Shown: positions 41,680 through 50,691 of the stretch, piece after piece
How positions within the stretch are numbered: position 1 is the stretch's first letter
Layout: every line of letters starts with the position of its first letter
Assembly: GCA_964609025.1 (NCBI GenBank)
Contig: CAZSQM010000023.1
Coordinates: 1-54,434 of the forward strand
DNA: 54,434 bases
Direction: 5' to 3'
Source of the DNA: SIG307 sp964609025
GTDB taxonomy: Bacteria > Bacillota > Clostridia > Lachnospirales > Lachnospiraceae
Notes under the pieces: model-generated
Told to the model about the DNA's origin: nothing
The model's input: the letters and a program-made list of their open reading frames with translations, nothing else
Database searches by the model: none
Position numbers and translations under genes: made by a program

Positions 41680-41717
41680 CGAGGAAGAAGTATCTGACTC
41701 AAAGAGAGGAGAAATGT

Positions 41718-43175
41718 ATGGCTATTTACAACCCGAAATCCATGAAAGCAGAGGAGTTCATCAACGATGAAGAAATCAAAGAAACTCTTGCTTTCGCGGA
41801 AGCAAACAAAAACAACACGGAACTGATTGATCGTATTCTGGAAAAGGCCCGTCCGAAAAAAACGGAAACGGGGCATGTCTGTGCAGGGCTCAGCCACCGG
41901 GAAGCGTCGGTGCTGCTCGCCTGTGAAATTCCTGAAAAAATCGAAAGAATGTATGAGATTGCGGAGGAAATCAAGCTTGCGTTTTACGGCAATCGCATTG
42001 TAATCTTTGCGCCGCTGTATTTATCCAATTACTGCGTAAACGGCTGCGTGTATTGCCCGTACCATATGAAAAATAAGCATATCCCGCGCAAGAAGCTGAC
42101 CCAGGAGGAGGTAAAGGAGGAAGTTATCGCCTTACAGGATATGGGGCATAAACGCCTTGCCATTGAAGCGGGGGAGGACCCGGTGAATAACCCGATAGAG
42201 TATATTTTGGACTGTATTAAGACGATTTACAGTGTACATCACAAAAACGGGGATATCCGCCGCGTGAACGTCAATATCGCGGCGACGACGGTGGGAAATT
42301 ACCGGAAGCTGAAGGAAGCGGGAATCGGCACCTATATTTTGTTTCAGGAAACCTACCATAAAAAGAGCTATGAAAAGCTGCACCCGACCGGACCGAAGCA
42401 TGATTACGATTACCATACCGAGGCGATGGACCGTGCGATGGAGGGCGGTATTGATGATGTGGGTCTGGGCGTTTTGTTCGGACTGGAGCTATATAAATAT
42501 GAGTTTGCGGGGCTTTTGATGCACGCAGAGCATCTGGAAGCGGTACACGGCGTAGGCCCTCATACCATAAGCGTTCCGCGGTTAAAGCGGGCGGATGATA
42601 TTGACCCGACGCAGTTTGATAACGGTATCGACGACGATACCTTTGCAAAAATCACGGCTTGTATCCGGCTTGCGGTGCCGTATACGGGCATGATTATTTC
42701 CACCAGAGAAAATGAAGCCGTTCGTTCCAGACTTCTCCGCCTGGGAATTTCTCAGGTTTCCGGCGGCTCCCGTACTTCTGTCGGCGGCTATGCCGGGTAT
42801 TCCGCAGAGGAACGTCCGCATGATACGGAGCAGTTTGACGTGTCCGACCAGCGGAGTCTTGACGAGGTAGTCCGCTGGCTTATGGAAAGCGGACATATTC
42901 CGTCCTTCTGTACGGCGTGCTACCGCGAAGGAAGAACAGGGGACCGTTTTATGAGCCTTTGTAAGAGCGGGCAGATACTAAACTGCTGTCACCCGAACGC
43001 CCTTATGACGCTGTCGGAATATCTGGAGGATTATGCATCCGAAGCGACGAAGAAAGTCGGTTACAGGATGGTGGAGGAAGAACTGAAACGGATTCCGAAG
43101 GAAAAGGTTCGCATGATTGCGGAACAAAATATAAAGGAAATCAAAGCGTCGTGCCGAAGAGATTTCCGTTTTTAA
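41718..43175 (+). CDS. hydG: [FeFe]-hydrogenase maturase HydG (tyrosine lyase, radical SAM)
   Basis: 485 residues. Radical SAM motif in NYCVNGCVYCPYHMKN and the extra C-terminal cluster site CTACYREGRTGDRFM plus a CKSGQILNCCHPNALMTL region typical of HydG, not of the related ThiH. It cleaves tyrosine to p-cresol and dehydroglycine, yielding CO and cyanide for the H-cluster. GAGGAG nine bases upstream of ATG 41718; 38 bp after hydE. Confidence 0.96.
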   Translation: MAIYNPKSMKAEEFINDEEIKETLAFAEANKNNTELIDRILEKARPKKTETGHVCAGLSHREASVLLACEIPEKIERMYEIAEEIKLAFYGNRIVIFAPLYLSNYCVNGCVYCPYHMKNKHIPRKKLTQEEVKEEVIALQDMGHKRLAIEAGEDPVNNPIEYILDCIKTIYSVHHKNGDIRRVNVNIAATTVGNYRKLKEAGIGTYILFQETYHKKSYEKLHPTGPKHDYDYHTEAMDRAMEGGIDDVGLGVLFGLELYKYEFAGLLMHAEHLEAVHGVGPHTISVPRLKRADDIDPTQFDNGIDDDTFAKITACIRLAVPYTGMIISTRENEAVRSRLLRLGISQVSGGSRTSVGGYAGYSAEERPHDTEQFDVSDQRSLDEVVRWLMESGHIPSFCTACYREGRTGDRFMSLCKSGQILNCCHPNALMTLSEYLEDYASEATKKVGYRMVEEELKRIPKEKVRMIAEQNIKEIKASCRRDFRF

Positions 43176-43235
43176 GCCCGGATGGGAGAAACGGAAGCGT
43201 TGCGCCAAAAAATTTTTACTTTTAAGGAGGCAGGT

Positions 43236-44444
43236 ATGGGACTGAATGAAACGGTATCCGCAGAAAGAGTACATATCGGTTTTTTCGGTATGCGAAATGC
43301 AGGGAAATCAAGCCTTGTGAACGCGGTAACAGGGCAGGAACTTTCGGTTGTATCCGAGGTTAAGGGGACGACTACGGACCCCGTAAAAAAGGCAATGGAG
43401 CTGTTGCCGCTCGGCCCGGTGCTGATTATTGATACCCCCGGACTGGACGATGAGGGAGAGCTTGGCGGACTGCGCGTGAAAAAGGCAAAGCAGATTCTTG
43501 CACAGACGGACATCGCTGTGCTTGTTGCGGACGGTACGGCCGGGCTTTCGGCGCAGGACGCGGAGCTGATTTCCTGTTTTGAGGAAAGAAAAATCCCTTA
43601 TCTTATCGTTTACAATAAGGCAGACCTGATAACGGAGCGAAACGCGGCAAAGGACAATGAGCTTTATGTCAGTGCGAAAACGAAGGAGAACATCAATGCG
43701 CTGAAAGAAAAAATAGCGTCTTTTTCGAAGAATGGCGGCACGGTCAGGCATATCGCCGCGGATTTGCTTTCGCCGGAGGATGTGGCGGTACTTGTAATTC
43801 CGGTGGATGAAGCCGCGCCGAAAGGGAGACTGATTCTGCCGCAGCAGCAGACCATCCGTGATATTCTGGATAAACACGGGATTATTGTGTCCTGTCAGGA
43901 TACCGAGCTGAAAGCGACGCTTTCCTGCCTTGCGGTGAAGCCGAAACTGGTAATTACGGATTCACAGGCATTCGAACGCGTAAGCGCGGATGTGCCGGAG
44001 GATATTCTGCTGACTTCGTTCTCCATTCTGTTCGCCAGATATAAGGGCGACTTGCAGGAACTGGTCAAGGGGGCGGCGGCACTTTCCAAATTAAAGGACG
44101 GGGACCGGGTGCTGATTTCGGAGGGCTGTACGCATCATCGCCAGTGCAATGATATCGGCACGGTAAAAATGCCCGGCTGGATAGAGAATTTTACCGGGGT
44201 AAAACCGCAGTATACCTTTACCTCCGGCGGGGAGTTTCCGGAAGACCTTTCGGAGTATTCTCTGATTGTGCATTGCGGCGGCTGTATGTTAAACGAAGCG
44301 GAAATGAAGCATCGCATTCAAAAGGCGGTGACCGCCGGTGTGCCGATTGTTAATTACGGCATTGCCATTGCACAGATGCACGGCATTTTGGCGCGCAGCC
44401 TTCAGGTGTTCCCGGAGGTGCAAAAGCTGCTGGCGGAAAATTGA
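43236..44444 (+). CDS. hydF: [FeFe]-hydrogenase maturase HydF (GTPase scaffold)
   Basis: 402 residues from ATG 43236, chosen because AAGGAGG lies six bases upstream; the in-frame ATG at 43182 has no ribosome binding site. G1 GMRNAGKSS, G3 DTPGLDDEGE, G4 NKAD; C-terminal cluster domain with CTHHRQC and, about 50 residues on, HCGGCMLNEAEM, the C-x-H...H-C-x2-C [4Fe-4S] site of HydF. It assembles the [2Fe] precursor and delivers it to HydA. Last gene of the maturation operon. Confidence 0.96.
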   Translation: MGLNETVSAERVHIGFFGMRNAGKSSLVNAVTGQELSVVSEVKGTTTDPVKKAMELLPLGPVLIIDTPGLDDEGELGGLRVKKAKQILAQTDIAVLVADGTAGLSAQDAELISCFEERKIPYLIVYNKADLITERNAAKDNELYVSAKTKENINALKEKIASFSKNGGTVRHIAADLLSPEDVAVLVIPVDEAAPKGRLILPQQQTIRDILDKHGIIVSCQDTELKATLSCLAVKPKLVITDSQAFERVSADVPEDILLTSFSILFARYKGDLQELVKGAAALSKLKDGDRVLISEGCTHHRQCNDIGTVKMPGWIENFTGVKPQYTFTSGGEFPEDLSEYSLIVHCGGCMLNEAEMKHRIQKAVTAGVPIVNYGIAIAQMHGILARSLQVFPEVQKLLAEN

Positions 44445-44467
44445 CGGGAACTCAAGAGAAAAAACAG

Positions 44468-44496
44468 TTGCATAAGAAAACAAACTATGTTATAAT
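44468..44496 (+). promoter_or_regulatory. Promoter of rpsF-ssb-rpsR
   Basis: TTGCAT (44468-44473), 17-bp spacer, perfect TATAAT (44491-44496). It leaves a leader of about 80 nt, in which S6:S18 autoregulation is plausible but no clear motif was assigned. Confidence 0.8.
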
Positions 44497-44582
44497 GAAA
44501 AACTGTGATATGCAAAACACAAATTTTTCCTTGCTCTTTTGTGACGGAAAGGGCCGGAGACCAGAAGGAGGTGCACGCAACT

Positions 44583-44873
44583 ATGAATCAGTATGAATTA
44601 GCCTTAGTTGTAAATGCAAAAGTCGAGGATGACGTAAAGAATGCTGTGGTTGAAGCAGTAAAGGAGCTCATTACCAAGTTCGGCGGAAACATTACCAACG
44701 TGGAAGATGCCGGTAAGAAGAGACTCGCATACGAAATCCAGAAGATGAAGGAAGGTTACTATTTCTTCATTCAGTTCGATGCTGATGCGACAGTTCCGGC
44801 GGAAATCGAATCCAGAGTCCGCATTATGGAAAATGTCATCAGATTCTTATGCATTCGACGGGACGAGGAGTAA
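44583..44873 (+). CDS. rpsF: 30S ribosomal protein S6
   Basis: 96 residues from ATG 44583, preceded by AGAAGGAGGTG. MNQYELALVVNAKVEDD start, KRLAYEIQKMKEGYYFFIQF core and RIMENVIRFLCIRRDE end are typical S6. S6 binds S18 in the platform of the small subunit. First gene of the conserved rpsF-ssb-rpsR operon. Confidence 0.97.
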   Translation: MNQYELALVVNAKVEDDVKNAVVEAVKELITKFGGNITNVEDAGKKRLAYEIQKMKEGYYFFIQFDADATVPAEIESRVRIMENVIRFLCIRRDEE

Positions 44874-44887
44874 AGGAGGAATTCCTT

Positions 44888-45322
44888 ATGAACAAAGTCA
44901 TTTTAATTGGCAGATTGACCAGAGACCCGGAAATCAGATATTCGCAGGGCGCAAGCTCTACTGCGGTTGGCACGTTCAGCATTGCGGTGGACAGGCGTTT
45001 TAAGCGTGAGGGTGAGCCGGATGCGGACTTCTTTAACTGCACTGCTTTCGGAAAGCAGGCGGAGTTTGTGGAGCGTTACCTGAAAAAAGGTACGAAGATG
45101 GTTGTGGTAGGCAGAGTGCAGAACGACAACTACACAAACAAAGAAGGCCAGAAGGTTTACAGTACACGCATTATGGTAGATGAATTAGAGTTCGCCGAGA
45201 GCAAGAACGCAGCCGGTGAAAGTTCGGAGTATCGTCCGAGCGCAAGACCGGAGCCGAGTGCGGCAGGTGACGGATTCATGAATATCCCTGACGGTATCGA
45301 CGAAGAGCTTCCGTTTAACTAG
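44888..45322 (+). CDS. ssb: Single-stranded DNA-binding protein
   Basis: 144 residues from ATG 44888 with AAAGGAGGAAT upstream. OB-fold: MNKVILIGRLTRDPEIRYSQ, FSIAVDRRFK, DFFNCTAFGKQAEFVERYL, MVVVGRVQNDNY. A Ser/Pro/Ala-rich linker leads to the acidic tail IDEELPFN, the protein-interaction tip of SSB. Confidence 0.97.
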   Translation: MNKVILIGRLTRDPEIRYSQGASSTAVGTFSIAVDRRFKREGEPDADFFNCTAFGKQAEFVERYLKKGTKMVVVGRVQNDNYTNKEGQKVYSTRIMVDELEFAESKNAAGESSEYRPSARPEPSAAGDGFMNIPDGIDEELPFN

Positions 45323-45379
45323 GAAGCACATGATAAGAAGCGGCATAGCCGCACGATTTGAATAAGGAGGTAGAACCAA

Positions 45380-45640
45380 ATGGAAAGACCGGATAAGGCA
45401 GATCTTGGTACCAAGAGACGTGTCGTTCGCAGAAGAAAGAAGGTTTGTGCTTTCTGTGCAGACAAGACAAACGCAGGTATCGATTACAAAGATGTAAATA
45501 AGTTAAAGAGATACGTTTCCGAGAGAGGTAAGATTCTTCCGAGAAGAATTACCGGAAACTGTGCAAAGCATCAGAGAGCATTAACCGTTGCTGTAAAGCG
45601 CGCTCGTCACGTTGCACTGATGCCGTATACTCTTGACTAA
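45380..45640 (+). CDS. rpsR: 30S ribosomal protein S18
   Basis: 86 residues, AATAAGGAGG ten bases upstream. VVRRRKKVCAFCADK, DYKDVNKLKRYVSERGKILP and RITGNCAKHQRALTVAVKRA are S18 signatures; the CxxC plus NCAKH cysteine/His set indicates a zinc-binding (C+) form. A weak hairpin AACCCT/AGGGTT follows the stop. Confidence 0.97.
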   Translation: MERPDKADLGTKRRVVRRRKKVCAFCADKTNAGIDYKDVNKLKRYVSERGKILPRRITGNCAKHQRALTVAVKRARHVALMPYTLD

Positions 45641-45692
45641 ACCCTTTATTTACTAGGGTTTCAGAGGTCGGAAGTGTAGTTTTGGCACACTG

Positions 45693-45844
45693 ATGGCACA
45701 TAATTTCCGTACAAAGCGGAGTGAAATGAAAAAGCCTATGGACTGCAAATTTATTTGCAAGGACATAGGCTTTTGCTGTTTCATGGAGCGAAGCGACCGA
45801 GCGTTTAGAAAGAACGCGAGACTCCGCTTTGTATGATGCCACAA
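45693..45844. repeat. Palindromic intergenic element D
   Basis: About 150 bp. ACAAAGCGGAGT (45711-45722) / ACTCCGCTTTGT (45821-45832), AAAGCCTATG (45731-45740) / CATAGGCTTT (45764-45773), GCAAAT/ATTTGC at the apex and TGGCA...TGCCA at the outer ends. The right arm has an extra 40 bp between outer and inner pairs. No gene inside. Confidence 0.7.
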
Positions 45845-45916
45845 GAACCCCGTAACGGTGCAGGCTGTCATTGTGTGTGACTGTAAATTGCCAGCCTAAA
45901 AATATGATGAAATTGC

Positions 45917-45947
45917 TTGAAAAAAGGACGAAATAATGTAATAATAT
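45917..45947 (+). promoter_or_regulatory. Possible promoter of the GAF-ABC operon
   Basis: TTGAAA (45917-45922) with TAATAA (45939-45944) at 16 bp or TAATAT (45942-45947) at 19 bp. Confidence 0.4.
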
Positions 45948-46020
45948 GAGCAAGGGTACATTTTTACATAAATCGACACTAGGTTTCTTTGCGAGATAAA
46001 GTAAGGGGGAAGTTTGCACC

Positions 46021-46143
46021 ATGGGCAATGATTATTCTGATACCGAAAACACATGGTTAAGACTGCTGGGGATTGTTTTTCTTGCATTCGGGATGTTGGC
46101 AGTGTCCTTGGTCACGGGTTATAGAAGGTCATCAGGAATATAG
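46021..46143 (+). CDS. 40-residue small membrane protein
   Basis: ATG 46021 to TAG 46143. The product, starting MGNDYSDTENTWLRLLG, has one hydrophobic helix (IVFLAFGMLAVSLVTGY) and a basic RRSSGI tail. GGGGGA lies about eleven bases upstream. It precedes the GAF-ABC gene by 44 bp and could be a small accessory subunit; no family recognised. Confidence 0.45.
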   Translation: MGNDYSDTENTWLRLLGIVFLAFGMLAVSLVTGYRRSSGI

Positions 46144-46187
46144 AATGAATAAAAAGAAAGGTTAAAGCGGAAAAGGCAGGTGTCAGA

Positions 46188-47417
46188 ATGAGTGAACAGA
46201 ACATGAAAATTGGTTATACGCAGGTTGTTTGGGAGATTACATCCTTACTCCAGAAGGCAGAATCGCTGGAAGAAGCGTTGCGCGCCAGCCTTGGGGAGGT
46301 GGTAAAGGCTGTTGGTGCCGAGGCAGGCACGATTTGGTTTTACAACGTATCAGGAGATAAAAGAATCTATCCCTCTTTTTGGATCGGCGGAGCGGATCTG
46401 ACAGGTCTTAGTCTGGCTCTTGGAGAAGGAATTGCAGGTACGGTTGTAAAAGAAGGCAAGTCTACCGTAGTCAAGGATTGTCAGAAGGATGAACGATGGG
46501 CAGCACGTTTTGATGAAACTACGGGCTTTGTGACAAAAAGCATGATCTGTGTACCGCTGGTGAACAAATATGAAGTGATCGGTTGTATTCAGATTATCAA
46601 TAAAAAAGATGGTTCTCTGTACAATGATGATGATATCAGCCTGTGTGAAAACTTGGCGATGCTGACTGCTATTGCAGTGGACGGCAGAGGACTGAATCTT
46701 GGTTTTGCTGAGGAGAAGAAGGCGATTATCTCTTTGAGGGATGTGACGAAAACCTTCGGCTCAGGTGAAAATGAGCTTCAGGTTCTGAAAGGAGTCAATC
46801 TTGATATCAGGGAGGGCGAATTCCTTGTGATACTGGGAGAATCCGGCTGCGGCAAGTCAACAATGCTTAATATCATAGGCGGTATGGACCAGCTTTCTAC
46901 GGGAACCTTTCTTTTTGATGGAAAAGACTATTCCAAGGCAGATGAGAAGACCTTGACCGAGTATCGCAGACATTCTGTAGGATTTATTTTCCAAGCATAT
47001 AATCTGATGCCGGCTTTGACTGCAGAGGAGAATCTGGACTTTATTGGAGAATTATGTGAGGACCCTATGGATGCAGCCGAAGCATTGGAACGGGTAGGAT
47101 TAGCACAGCGTAAAGACAATTATCCGGCACAGATGTCCGGAGGTCAGCAACAGCGTGTATCAATAGCCAGAGCACTGGTGAAAAAGCCAAGAATAATTCT
47201 GGCAGACGAACCAACGGCTGCACTTGACTATGAGACCAGTATCGAGGTACTGACGGTTTTGGAAGAGGTAATCCAATCAGGTACCACTCTTTTGATGGTT
47301 ACTCATAATGAAGAAATAGCAAAAATGGCCAATCGTGTGATACGCATGAAGGGTGGAGTTGTTGCAGAAGTGATTGTGAACAGACATCCTGCAAGCGCAA
47401 AGGAGTTAGTATGGTAA
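46188..47417 (+). CDS. GAF domain fused to MacB-type ABC ATPase
   Basis: 409 residues. Residues about 20-170 form a GAF domain (GAEAGTIWFYNV, LALGEGIAGTVVKEGKSTVV, SMICVPLVNKYEVIGCIQII), a small-ligand or redox sensor fold. From about 180 an ABC ATPase follows: Walker A GESGCGKST, Q-loop FQAYNLMPALTAEENL, signature MSGGQQQRVSIARAL, Walker B IILADEPTAALD, H-loop THNEE. The fusion suggests that a cytoplasmic signal gates the transporter. It overlaps the permease gene by seven bases. Base usage is more AT-rich than rpsR and hydF. Confidence 0.92.
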   Translation: MSEQNMKIGYTQVVWEITSLLQKAESLEEALRASLGEVVKAVGAEAGTIWFYNVSGDKRIYPSFWIGGADLTGLSLALGEGIAGTVVKEGKSTVVKDCQKDERWAARFDETTGFVTKSMICVPLVNKYEVIGCIQIINKKDGSLYNDDDISLCENLAMLTAIAVDGRGLNLGFAEEKKAIISLRDVTKTFGSGENELQVLKGVNLDIREGEFLVILGESGCGKSTMLNIIGGMDQLSTGTFLFDGKDYSKADEKTLTEYRRHSVGFIFQAYNLMPALTAEENLDFIGELCEDPMDAAEALERVGLAQRKDNYPAQMSGGQQQRVSIARALVKKPRIILADEPTAALDYETSIEVLTVLEEVIQSGTTLLMVTHNEEIAKMANRVIRMKGGVVAEVIVNRHPASAKELVW

Positions 47418-50179
47418 AAGGAAAAGCAAGAACGAAATATCTGCTTAGAACGATTCGGAAAAATGGGGTTCCTTTTTTTGCAGTAGCGTTTATCGCAGCA
47501 ACAAGTATCGCAATTTTCTTAGGACTGCAATCCTCAGCAACTGCGATTTTGAAAGAAACAGATCGTTATTTTGTGACAAATAGACTGGAGTCATTGGAGA
47601 TTACCTGCGCAAATGGTATCACACAGGAGGATATTGACGCAATAGCAGGATGGGATGGAGTGGATGCCGTAGAGGGCGGTTATGCTGCCATGGCACTGAT
47701 GGATGGAGAGAGTGAGAAGATAACAATACAGGCTCGTTCTTTGTGCAGTGATATGAATGACCCGGTTGTCCTTAAGGGTGCACTTCCGTCTGCCCCGGAT
47801 GAGGCTGCCATAGAGCAGATTTTTGCAGAAGAGCAGGGAATACAGGTTGGAGACGAGATTATCCTGGAGCATGATGGTAGTTTTGTTTCGGATACATTTC
47901 GAGTGACAGCAATCGTAAATGAACCGTTTTTCTGCTGTGCAACGATACAGGATGCCCGCGGTAAAAGTACCGAGGGGTTGGGCGCAGCCTCCTACTACAT
48001 AATGCTTACCGGGGATGCATTTGATTCCTCTTATTACAGTGAATGCTTTACCACAGCTTATGTGAAAAATACCGCCTTGGATGCATTCTTCTATTTTTCA
48101 GATGACTATAAAGAGCAGGAAGCAGCTTTTAAAGAAAAGATGGAAGAACTTGGCCAGGAACGTGCAGAGCGCCGTTATACTTTCCTGAAAGATGACGCTC
48201 AGTCGGCGATAGATAGCGCTGAGAGTGAGATCAATGACAGCGAAAAGAAACTGTCTGATGGGATGAGTGAGATCAAAGAAACCAAAAAAGAACTTGAGAC
48301 GGCTCTTGGAGAGATTGAAGCTAACTTAACTGCAATGGGATTGAAAAAGGATCTGGATCCGGCGCTTAAGCAGCTTGAACAGTATGGGGAAGCAGCGTTG
48401 CCGTTAAAGACTTCTATCATGGAGTATCAGGAGGCTGTGGTGCAGCTGCAGGATGCAGAAGTCAAGTTGGAAGATGCCAGAGAAGAGCTGGAACGTGCAA
48501 AGGCAGAACTTGCGGATTCTAAAGAGAAAGCAGGGGATATTCAGTTGAAGGACTGGATTATTTCTGTGAGAAATGATGTGGGAGACATCCGTGGGGTGGA
48601 AACGATTGTAGACGGAATCTTCGGTCTGAGCTATTCGATGTCAATTATTTTCCTGCTGGTGGCAACTGTTGTCTGTCATGCAGCAATTTCGCGTATGATT
48701 GATGAACAGAGAGCTCTCATAGGTGCACAAAAGGCTTTGGGATTTCGGCCCGGTGAAATTTTAAAGCACTATATGCTTTACAACGTACTGTGTGCGATTC
48801 TCGGTATATTGATCGGATGGCTTGGCAGTGTTATTATCGTGGAGATTCTTGTAATCCATATCTTTAAAAAGAACTTTTTGCTTGGAAGCATTGCCCTTAC
48901 CTTTGCATGGAAAGAAGCCTTATTGACGGCGGGAATCTGTCTGGCTGTATTTTTGACAGCAACTTATGTTGCCTGTAAGAAACTGGTTCGTTTGCCTGCA
49001 ACGACATTGTTACGAGGTGAAGTTCCGATGCGTGGTAAAAGCTTCTTTTTTGAAAAATGGAAAGGTTATAAAAAGCTTAATCTGTATTCTCGAACCATGA
49101 TCAAAAATGTGTTGAGTGACAAAGGACGCATGATGACAACGATTATGGGGGTTGTGGGATGCATATCGCTTCTCGTTATCTGTTTTTCACTTAAGCTGGC
49201 AATCGAAGATTCCTCGGTTGTTCAGTTTGACCGGTATTTTTTGTATGAAAACAGGTTGGTGATTGACAGTAGTATTGGCTCAAAAGAGGATTTTGAAAAT
49301 GTTCTGAAAGAGGAAGGAATCAGTTATCTCGTGATTCAGGATAAACTGAAGAATTTCCGGGTAAATGGGGGAAGCTGGGAAAATGCGCACATTGTTGCGA
49401 CCTCGGATTATGAAGGGTTGGAGGATTTTATGGTTGTCCAGGATATCCATACCAAGAGCCTGGCTAAGCTTCCTGAGGATGGAGTACTGGTTTCCCGCAA
49501 ATGCGCAGAGCTCTTTGAACTATCGGAAGGTAGCACGGTAGAATTTATGGATTCCGAAGGGACCCCTAAAGAGTTTAACGTTGTGGGTGTGATCGAGCAT
49601 TATCTTCCTTACCATTTGTTTGTGACAACAGACAGCTATTTTGAGTCTGCCATGGGAGAGGAGACCGATGAAAGTGTATTTTTATTAAAGGGAGACATCA
49701 CCGGACTCTACGAAAAGGTTCGGGATATGGATGGATATCTGTCTCTGAAGGATAATAGTGAGTTTGAAGAGAGTGCAGACTCGGTCAATCTGGTCATCCT
49801 GATATGTCTTGCTTTATCTGCAGTTATGGCGCTGTTGGTACTTTTAAATCAAATTGTTATGCATATTAACAGGAAATCCAGAGAACTGGCGGTTATGCGC
49901 ATTAATGGTTATTCCATGAAGGAAACAAAAGCATATATCTACAAGGATAATATTGTTCTTACCATATTGGGGCTTGTTCTCGGTAGTGGATTTGGTGTTG
50001 TACTGTCTTATGTGGTGGTTCGTATCATTGAAACAGGGGCTAATCGCTTTGTGCGAACACCGAACATCCCGGCCTGCCTGTATGCTTGTGCAGTCGGCGC
50101 CTTGTTTGCCCTCATCGTAAATTTGATTGCACTGCGAAAAATAAAGCATTTGAATTTGACAAATGTAAGCGGAAATTAA
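47411..50179 (+). CDS. Large FtsX-type ABC permease with periplasmic coiled coil
   Basis: 922 residues. One N-terminal membrane helix (GVPFFAVAFIAATSIAIFLG), an outer domain (about 45-260), a long coiled coil (about 258-385, heptads in AIDSAESEINDSEKKLSDG), three helices around 405-530, a second half starting with a helix (RMMTTIMGVVGCISLLVICF), another outer domain, and three final helices. This 4+4 FtsX layout with a coiled-coil insertion resembles permeases of the MacB/YtrF-BceB superfamily and of wall-hydrolase-regulating FtsEX. Substrate unknown. Partner ATPase is the overlapping GAF fusion. Confidence 0.9.
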   Translation: MVKGKARTKYLLRTIRKNGVPFFAVAFIAATSIAIFLGLQSSATAILKETDRYFVTNRLESLEITCANGITQEDIDAIAGWDGVDAVEGGYAAMALMDGESEKITIQARSLCSDMNDPVVLKGALPSAPDEAAIEQIFAEEQGIQVGDEIILEHDGSFVSDTFRVTAIVNEPFFCCATIQDARGKSTEGLGAASYYIMLTGDAFDSSYYSECFTTAYVKNTALDAFFYFSDDYKEQEAAFKEKMEELGQERAERRYTFLKDDAQSAIDSAESEINDSEKKLSDGMSEIKETKKELETALGEIEANLTAMGLKKDLDPALKQLEQYGEAALPLKTSIMEYQEAVVQLQDAEVKLEDAREELERAKAELADSKEKAGDIQLKDWIISVRNDVGDIRGVETIVDGIFGLSYSMSIIFLLVATVVCHAAISRMIDEQRALIGAQKALGFRPGEILKHYMLYNVLCAILGILIGWLGSVIIVEILVIHIFKKNFLLGSIALTFAWKEALLTAGICLAVFLTATYVACKKLVRLPATTLLRGEVPMRGKSFFFEKWKGYKKLNLYSRTMIKNVLSDKGRMMTTIMGVVGCISLLVICFSLKLAIEDSSVVQFDRYFLYENRLVIDSSIGSKEDFENVLKEEGISYLVIQDKLKNFRVNGGSWENAHIVATSDYEGLEDFMVVQDIHTKSLAKLPEDGVLVSRKCAELFELSEGSTVEFMDSEGTPKEFNVVGVIEHYLPYHLFVTTDSYFESAMGEETDESVFLLKGDITGLYEKVRDMDGYLSLKDNSEFEESADSVNLVILICLALSAVMALLVLLNQIVMHINRKSRELAVMRINGYSMKETKAYIYKDNIVLTILGLVLGSGFGVVLSYVVVRIIETGANRFVRTPNIPACLYACAVGALFALIVNLIALRKIKHLNLTNVSGN

Positions 50180-50233
50180 TTGGGGACGCATTTTGTCACG
50201 GTGTGTGGCAGACTTTAAATTTTTGGAAGGACG

Positions 50234-50272
50234 GAGCTTTCAAATCCGGAAAGGATTTGAAGGCTCTTTTAT
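50234..50272 (+). terminator. Terminator of the GAF-ABC operon
   Basis: GAGCTTTCAAATCC (50234-50247) / GGATTTGAAGGCTC (50253-50266), one mismatch, then TTTTATT. Confidence 0.85.
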
Positions 50273-50328
50273 TGATGTACTGCTACTGAACAAGGTTAGA
50301 TAGTCGAAGGGATAGACAGGAAGATGGT

Positions 50329-50541
50329 CTAAGCGTTATCGGAGTCTTTTGAAATACAGATAACGTCCTGCACAGAGCAGTCGAGTGCAAGACAGAGTTT
50401 CTCAAGGGTCAAGACGGTAACGCTTTCATTATGCTTCAGTTTGAAGATAGTGCGCCGGTCTACGTTGTGTCTTGTAATGAGCGTATAGGTGGTCTCTCCT
50501 TTAGCTTTTAACGTATTCGATAATGGTTCGTAACTAATCAT
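50329..50541 (-). CDS. Small Cro/C1-type helix-turn-helix regulator
   Basis: 70 residues, one HTH domain only: ISYEPLSNTLKAKGETTYTL, ITRHNVDRRTIFKLKHNESV, then LEKLCLALDCSVQDVI, the HTH_26/XRE pattern. CAAGGAGG eight bases upstream fixes the start. Divergent from the LRR lipoprotein; a TGAAATATTTCA palindrome between them is a candidate operator. Confidence 0.88.
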   Translation of the reverse strand: MISYEPLSNTLKAKGETTYTLITRHNVDRRTIFKLKHNESVTVLTLEKLCLALDCSVQDVICISKDSDNA

Positions 50542-50611
50542 GTGAGAGACCTCCTTGTTTAATGTAATATCTCACAATGATTATAACTGTATACTGTAAA
50601 ACTTCATATTT

Positions 50612-50623
50612 TGAAATATTTCA
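50612..50623. promoter_or_regulatory. Candidate operator between HTH and LRR genes
   Basis: Perfect 12-bp palindrome TGAAATATTTCA, 10 bp before the -35 of the LRR gene and about 70 bp upstream of the HTH start. Confidence 0.35.
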
Positions 50624-50632
50624 GCATACGGA

Positions 50633-50661
50633 TTGAAATTTAGAGAAGTATGATGTAAAAT
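50633..50661 (+). promoter_or_regulatory. Promoter of the LRR lipoprotein gene
   Basis: TTGAAA (50633-50638), 17-bp spacer, TAAAAT (50656-50661). Confidence 0.65.
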
Positions 50662-50691
50662 AACAGCATACCAAATACAGAGGAGGGCACT

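Noticed and set aside
44497..44582. S6:S18-binding leader motif in rpsF
   Set aside because: Expected from family knowledge, but I could not lay out the characteristic stem and loop with confidence.
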